NCBI GenBank assembly: GCA_017522905.1
Contig: JAFWXY010000065.1
Coordinates: 1 to 37,272, forward strand
Direction of reading: 5' to 3'
DNA: 37,272 nucleotides
DNA from: Clostridia bacterium
Lineage (GTDB): Bacteria > Bacillota > Clostridia > Oscillospirales > CAG-272
The notes under the pieces were generated by a model. That model did no database searches and had not been told where the DNA came from. It saw only the letters and a list, made by a program, of their open reading frames with translations. Shown here piece after piece: positions 33,572 to 37,272 of this stretch. How positions within the stretch are numbered: position 1 is the stretch's first letter; each line of letters starts with the position of its first letter. Both the position numbers and the translations under genes were made by a program.

Positions 33572-34903
33572 TTAAATTTTGTCGGAATTTGTCATTACGT
33601 AACTGTAAAAATCAACCGCAGGGGCAAGAGTTTCAACGTCAACGTTTTCGTCAATTCCGTGTACCGATGCAAGCTGCTTGGAGCTGATTGCAAAGGGCGC
33701 GAAGCGCAGGCAATTGTCGCATACGCGGCTCATAAATCTTGAGTCGCTTGCCGCGTTCATAACGTAAGGCGCGATTTTGACTCCTTTATATGTAACTCCA
33801 ACCGCCTCGGAAACAAGCTTGAATGCCGAGCTCTTGTGGCTTGAAAGGGGGGAGTCAAATCCGGGGCGAAGCACAACGGTTTCAATGTCAAATCCCTTTG
33901 CAAGAGCCGCAATCGCCTCTATGCTTGCCTTGCCGCCCTGGTGATGAGAGTAGCGCATGTTACCTACAACGTATGCCTCCTGGGGAAGCACGTTTGCTCC
34001 GTCAGAGCCCGATGCCATAGTAAACGCAAGTGTTGTCTTGAGCATAGCTCCGGCTACGGGAGAAATCGAGGGCATGACCTTGCAAAGCAAGGGAGAGAAG
34101 AATTTGGGATGACCCAAAATGAATTTGAGAGGTCCGCTCATAGAGCTGCCGAGAGAGGCAAGCGTGGCGCGAACGGTATCCGACATCTTAACCTCAAAAA
34201 CCTGTGCTTTTTCTGCCGCCGCCATGAATTTTCCAAGGCGCACAAGAGGGGTGTTCTTGCCGGGAGTGGACGCGTGTCCACCGTTTGAGTGTGCAATGAA
34301 TTTAAGGTCTGCATAGCCCTTTTCGCCAACGCCTATCATGGCAAATCTGCCCTTCGCGCCGCTCATAGGCTCGTCAACTATCATTCCGCCCTCGTCAAGC
34401 ACAAGCTCAAATCTTATGCCGCGCTCAAGGAGAACTTGGGAGATCTTATTTGCGCCTGCGCCCGTGGTCTCCTCACAGCAGGTCGACATAAAGTATATGT
34501 CGCGCGGAGGAATAAAGCCCTCGCGTGCAAGCTCATCGCCCGCCTGAAGCATACCCCAAAGACCGCCCTTGGTGTCAAGTGTGCCGCGTCCCCATACCTT
34601 GCCGTCGGCAATCGCGCCCGAGAAGGGTGGGTGAGTCCACTCGCCCGACGCCTCAACCACGTCGTGGTGGTTCATAAAGAGAATGGGAAGACGGGAGCTG
34701 TCCTTGCCAGCCCAGCGGAGAAGAATGCTGCCGTCAAAATTCTCAAATTCGCAAGTAGCGAAAAGTGAGGGGAATTCTTCCTTGAGGAGTGCGTGGAAGC
34801 TATAAAATTTTGAAAGATCGGTCTGTCCGTGCGCGGAAATTGTCTCTGCTTGAATCATTCTTGACAAGCGACCCGCGTATTCCTGGTTTCTTATATCAGA
34901 CAT
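33572..34903 (-). CDS. M20-family metallopeptidase (CPS1/PM20D1-like)
   Basis: A 443-residue zinc peptidase of family M20. Ligand positions are visible: NHHDVV (H79, D81), GRGTLDTKGG (bridging D110), STCCEETTG (E144 catalytic, E145 ligand), LDEGG and VHGIDENV near the end (H415). The layout resembles carboxypeptidase S and N-acyl-amino-acid hydrolases. No signal peptide is visible, so it acts in the cytoplasm; the substrate is unknown. AAGGA lies 7 bases before the ATG. Its own promoter lies about 110 bases upstream, with repeats and a hairpin between. Confidence 0.92.
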   Translation of the reverse strand: MSDIRNQEYAGRLSRMIQAETISAHGQTDLSKFYSFHALLKEEFPSLFATCEFENFDGSILLRWAGKDSSRLPILFMNHHDVVEASGEWTHPPFSGAIADGKVWGRGTLDTKGGLWGMLQAGDELAREGFIPPRDIYFMSTCCEETTGAGANKISQVLLERGIRFELVLDEGGMIVDEPMSGAKGRFAMIGVGEKGYADLKFIAHSNGGHASTPGKNTPLVRLGKFMAAAEKAQVFEVKMSDTVRATLASLGSSMSGPLKFILGHPKFFSPLLCKVMPSISPVAGAMLKTTLAFTMASGSDGANVLPQEAYVVGNMRYSHHQGGKASIEAIAALAKGFDIETVVLRPGFDSPLSSHKSSAFKLVSEAVGVTYKGVKIAPYVMNAASDSRFMSRVCDNCLRFAPFAISSKQLASVHGIDENVDVETLAPAVDFYSYVMTNSDKI

Positions 34904-34935
34904 TGTTTTGTCCTTTCGTAAGATAAAATAGTTTG

Positions 34936-34998
34936 TTAAGCAACCTTAATAAGTTGACGCGAAATTAAGCAAAGTTAACTCTTCGAGACTTTAACTTT
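34936..34998 (-). repeat. Direct repeats and hairpin in the M20 peptidase leader
   Basis: TTAAGCAACCTTAA at 34936-34949 and TTAAGCAAAGTTAA at 34965-34978 are near-identical, 29 bases apart. AAAGTTAA (34971-34978) also pairs with TTAACTTT (34991-34998) over eight bases. All lie between the promoter and the peptidase start, so they could be operator or RNA elements. Confidence 0.4.
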
Positions 34999-35012
34999 AA
35001 TGCTATACGTAA

Positions 35013-35041
35013 ATTATACACCTAATCGCTCTTCAAGTCAA
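35013..35041 (-). promoter_or_regulatory. Promoter of the M20 peptidase gene
   Basis: On the minus strand: TTGACT, 17 bases, TATAAT, with GGTG before the -10. Confidence 0.9.
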
Positions 35042-35342
35042 GGGTAAATTGAAAAACCTTGTAAATATTGAAAATGTTTGTTTTTATTTAGGGTAAAATC
35101 ACAGCACGTTTGCTGCATATGCAGTAGCGTGACTTGCAAAATATATTAATCAAAATTAACAATACATTAAATATGCTTAACAAAATCCGCGTGCCTTGGT
35201 TCTTCGTAAATAAATTCCCAACAGTGAAATTATTTATTGTGTTGCTAACCACGAGGAAAGAACCGTGGAACAGAAAAAGTCTTTTGTACATTTTACACGA
35301 TTTTAGAGATAAAAGTTTATGCAATATTTCTTTGGACTGCTA
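35042..35342. other. AT-rich spacer with palindrome and nested inverted repeats
   Basis: No convincing gene. A perfect 12-base palindrome CTGCATATGCAG lies at 35113-35124, flanked by CACG and CGTG. Further on, GGTTCTT (35198-35204) and AAGAACC (35258-35264), and inside them AATAAAT (35209-35215) and ATTTATT (35232-35238), form nested inverted repeats. Two overlapping open frames of 70-78 codons here lack ribosome sites. The role is unknown. Confidence 0.4.
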
Positions 35343-35371
35343 TTGACAATCAAGTGACCGCGTAGTATAAT
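35343..35371 (+). promoter_or_regulatory. Perfect-consensus promoter of the zinc-ribbon membrane pair
   Basis: TTGACA, 17 bases, TATAAT. About 50 bases upstream of the first gene's AAGGAGG. Confidence 0.93.
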
Positions 35372-35427
35372 ATTACCAAGGAGATAAGTTCCGAAATTTT
35401 CACTGCAAGTATTGAAAAGGAGGACGT

Positions 35428-36078
35428 ATGAGCAGAGCTGATTTGTTGCCGCAGGAAATTGCGATCGAACTTAAAAAGAAAAAGAAAAAATTCATTGTGA
35501 AAAGCATTATAAAAACGGCAATTTTTTATTTGCTTGGCTTTGGTTTTCTGCTTTTGTCCGAGCATAAAAGCGAATCCTTTGATAGATACAGCGAGCCATA
35601 TCTCTTCTGGTTCCTTTGCATCTTAGTCTTGGTCCTGCCTGTTTTTCTATTCAATATTTACATTTTGGTTACACGAAGATCCTTTAAAGGTAAGGTTGTC
35701 GGAATGAAAAATCAGGTGCGTATGGATTTGTCGGAATGTGGCATGTTTTTACGCGCTAATGCGGCACGAATAAAATATAAAGACGTTTGTATCGTCAGCT
35801 TTGAAACCGAAAAGGGGGGCACAAGACGCATTGCCTTTGAAAATGAAGAGGCCGTATTGATACGAGATTATTGTAAGATAGGAGACGAGATTTCATACAC
35901 CGAGTTTTCTAAAATCCCTTTGAAATACCACGGCGTTTATGAAAAGAAGTTTTGTGTTTGTTGCGGCAACACACAAAGGGGCGAGGACACTTGTTGCGCA
36001 AAATGTAAGGTTCCGTTCTATGATGAAAAAGCTAACCGCGACGAGCTTGGTTTGTGGCAGGAGGATTTCAAAATATGA
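35428..36078 (+). CDS. Two-helix membrane protein with C-terminal zinc ribbon, unknown
   Basis: I do not recognise the family. The 216-residue protein has a lysine-rich N-terminus, two helices (about 24-44 and 58-81) and a cytoplasmic-looking domain of ~90 residues. It ends with a likely zinc ribbon: CVCC at 176-179 and CCAKC at 189-193, i.e. CxxC plus CxxC. AAGGAGG precedes the ATG and a perfect promoter drives it. The stop overlaps the next gene as ATGA, so the two are coupled. Codon use is richer in AAA and TTT than in the housekeeping genes, which hints at an accessory origin. Confidence 0.72.
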   Translation: MSRADLLPQEIAIELKKKKKKFIVKSIIKTAIFYLLGFGFLLLSEHKSESFDRYSEPYLFWFLCILVLVLPVFLFNIYILVTRRSFKGKVVGMKNQVRMDLSECGMFLRANAARIKYKDVCIVSFETEKGGTRRIAFENEEAVLIRDYCKIGDEISYTEFSKIPLKYHGVYEKKFCVCCGNTQRGEDTCCAKCKVPFYDEKANRDELGLWQEDFKI

Positions 36079-36605
36079 AAAAATATAGAAACATATTCAT
36101 TGCTTCAATGATGGCATCATTGTTGTTAAGCATGCTGCCCATTGTGATTTTCTATGATAGCGCCGCGCTTTCCTATTACTCGTGGCTTCCAATTGCGTTT
36201 TTTCTTGGCTCTATAGTATGGGCGATCATTGCCTATAGGTTGCGCGACCGCGGAAATTTGTTTTTCCACTGTAAAGGGAGGCTCTCGACTGCTTTGATGT
36301 ATACGTTCACAGGAGAAAAAAGCTATGCAGAGAGGGCAAAGTACAAAAGTGACATAAAAATATGCGCGCTAATCTATTGTCTTGCAATTCCCGTATATAT
36401 TCCGATAGCGTTTTTCGTAACCGACCTTTATTCTGCGATAATCATGACCTTGTCGTGCGTTATAATTGACAATGTCGCTATTGTAGTGTTCATGATCATT
36501 TCGAATATGAAATATGCGGTCGATACCGAAAAGCGAGAAGAAATTGAGGCAGAGCTTCACCGAAAGGAGCAGGAGAAGCGTGAATCAATGGGAAAGTGGA
36601 AATAA
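36075..36605 (+). CDS. Four-helix membrane protein, partner of the zinc-ribbon protein
   Basis: Unrecognised. The 176-residue protein has about four membrane helices (near 7-27, 35-55, 97-118 and 122-145), a loop with FTGEKSYAERAKYKSD, and a charged helical tail (EKREEIEAELHRKEQEKRES). The ATG at 36075 overlaps the upstream stop as ATGA and has AGGAGG 10 bases before; a GTG at 36054 would overlap that site. Coupling suggests the two proteins work together, perhaps as one membrane complex. This is inference. Confidence 0.7.
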   Translation: MKKYRNIFIASMMASLLLSMLPIVIFYDSAALSYYSWLPIAFFLGSIVWAIIAYRLRDRGNLFFHCKGRLSTALMYTFTGEKSYAERAKYKSDIKICALIYCLAIPVYIPIAFFVTDLYSAIIMTLSCVIIDNVAIVVFMIISNMKYAVDTEKREEIEAELHRKEQEKRESMGKWK

Positions 36606-36673
36606 TTTTTTGATGTCCCGATATTGATTAATATTCGTACGGTTTTTATCGGAAAAAGTAAGGGGAGTAGGTC

Positions 36674-36787
36674 GTGGAAAATGTTTTATATGAATACGGA
36701 TTTGATCTGTTTGAATTTTCATGGAACTTGATACCTTCCCACCAACGCAAAAAGGACACCCACGGGTGTCCTTTTTGTGTTGGCTAA
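36674..36787 (+). CDS. Possible short ORF running into a terminator (doubtful)
   Basis: A GTG-started frame of 37 codons with GGGGAG 6-7 bases upstream (opening MENVLYEYGFDLFEFSW). Its last third is the translated terminator hairpin. It could be the stub of a decayed gene or chance. Confidence 0.2.
   Translation: MENVLYEYGFDLFEFSWNLIPSHQRKKDTHGCPFCVG
36742..36783. terminator. Long bidirectional hairpin terminator
   Basis: CCAACGCAAAAAGGACACC pairs with GGTGTCCTTTTTGTGTTGG over nearly twenty bases with one wobble position. The central part with A and T runs works as a terminator in both directions. It separates the membrane pair from the converging gene at 36812. Confidence 0.93.
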
Positions 36788-36811
36788 TAACTATAGTATT
36801 GATACGATATA

Positions 36812-37272
36812 TTACTGTGTTTTTTCGATTTCAGCAATATACAGAATTATATTTCTGCTTTCGCCGCTATCATATTCACTAACAATATATTTGATTTTTA
36901 AATACTGACCGTTTTGTGTAACAACACCGCCGTGAGATGAGGTAGTATTGTAACCGTTCATGATTTCACCATCGGTGTATTCAAAGTATATACCGTCTAT
37001 TTCAAAATGCTCCGTATCGTGCCCTTCGTATGGCATGGGATGGAAATTTTCAACATATCCCTCCACGTAACAAACACGATTCGTTTCCAATAGTTCTTTA
37101 TATTCAATGTGCTCAACCGCCATCCCAAGGGTGGAAATAAGAAACAAGAGCACACCCAAAGGTCCTACAATAAAGCCGGCTACTTTGAAAAACGCAGGAT
37201 GAAAGCCGCGCACATCCTCGCCGCGCTTCTTCGCTTTTATAATAGATATTGATGTTGCAAAAAAGCCTATGC
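36812..37272 (-). CDS. Membrane protein with extracytoplasmic domain, N-terminus outside window
   Basis: The frame stays open to the right edge of the window, so the gene's 5' part is missing; a GTG at 37213 is not a good start. Visible are the end of one helix (IGFFATSISII), a basic loop (KAKKRGED), a second helix (VAGFIVGPLGVLLFLISTLGM) and an outer domain of ~100 residues with VEGYVENFHPMPY, HFEIDGIYFEY and GQYLKIKYIV. That domain looks like a small beta-rich fold. I do not recognise the family. Confidence 0.7.
   Translation of the reverse strand, partial: IGFFATSISIIKAKKRGEDVRGFHPAFFKVAGFIVGPLGVLLFLISTLGMAVEHIEYKELLETNRVCYVEGYVENFHPMPYEGHDTEHFEIDGIYFEYTDGEIMNGYNTTSSHGGVVTQNGQYLKIKYIVSEYDSGESRNIILYIAEIEKTQ

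Noticed and set aside
35088-35346. Two overlapping open frames of 70-78 codons in the spacer before the zinc-ribbon gene
   Set aside because: No ribosome sites, low-complexity translations, and the promoter for the next gene begins inside or at the end of them.
36625-36653. TTGATT with a weak TATCGG as a promoter after the membrane pair
   Set aside because: The -10 matches consensus at too few bases, and the only frame downstream is the doubtful 37-codon one.
1-37272. CRISPR arrays, tRNA or rRNA genes and insertion sequences
   Set aside because: No spaced repeats, cloverleaf or CCA ends, rRNA signatures, or transposase motifs were seen on either strand.

Overview
The window looks like a chromosome segment of a Bacillota, class Clostridia. 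It has the Firmicutes cluster plsX-rnc-(radical SAM)-smc-ftsY, the nadD-yqeK-rsfS cluster, TrmFO, two T-box leaders, a SpoIIP-type sporulation protein and sigma-A promoters with TTGACA-like and TATAAT boxes. Coding DNA is of moderate GC and spacers are AT-rich. No rRNA, tRNA, CRISPR array, transposase or integrase is visible. Family names below come from reading motifs; no database search was run.

Layout: (1) 1-12674, plus strand: a tight, often overlapping run of topA (3' end), trmFO, plsX, rnc, an Elp3-like radical SAM gene, smc, ftsY, a small membrane protein, rdgB, yhbY, nadD, yqeK and rsfS, closed by a perfect hairpin terminator. (2) 12719-15148, minus: a four-gene operon (RNHCP zinc protein, ruvX, single-pass membrane protein, HELSH membrane peptidase) behind a near-consensus promoter. 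(3) 15188-19240, minus: pheS-pheT and a DUF896 gene under a Phe T-box leader. (4) 19303-23777, minus: MBL hydrolase, gltX, glnS and a DUF1294 gene, apparently one operon. (5) 23803-26218, minus: a lone 738-residue solute-binding lipoprotein. (6) 26485-27605, plus: a SpoIIP-like protein with altered motif residues. (7) 27606-29043: a self-contained divergent module of a small three-helix membrane protein and an XRE/S24 self-cleaving-type repressor. (8) 29044-30328, minus: a low-molecular-weight phosphatase and an SGNH lipoprotein. (9) 30379-33475, plus: a Leu T-box, leuS and rpsU. (10) 33495-35041, minus: an M20 peptidase. (11) 35042-37272: an AT-rich accessory stretch with two coupled membrane proteins, one carrying a zinc ribbon, and a membrane protein cut by the window edge.

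Much of the window serves translation: four aminoacyl-tRNA synthetases (Phe, Gln, Glu, Leu), tRNA methylation, ribosome maturation (rnc, ruvX, yhbY, rsfS) and S21. The two T-boxes carry TTC and CTC at the same aligned position, matching PheRS and LeuRS. Eleven promoters found by eye all have a perfect TATAAT and a 17-base spacer. The most interesting non-housekeeping pieces are the repressor/membrane-protein module, the KH-like tail on the radical SAM protein, the diverged SpoIIP and the zinc-ribbon membrane pair. None can be called a new system from sequence alone.
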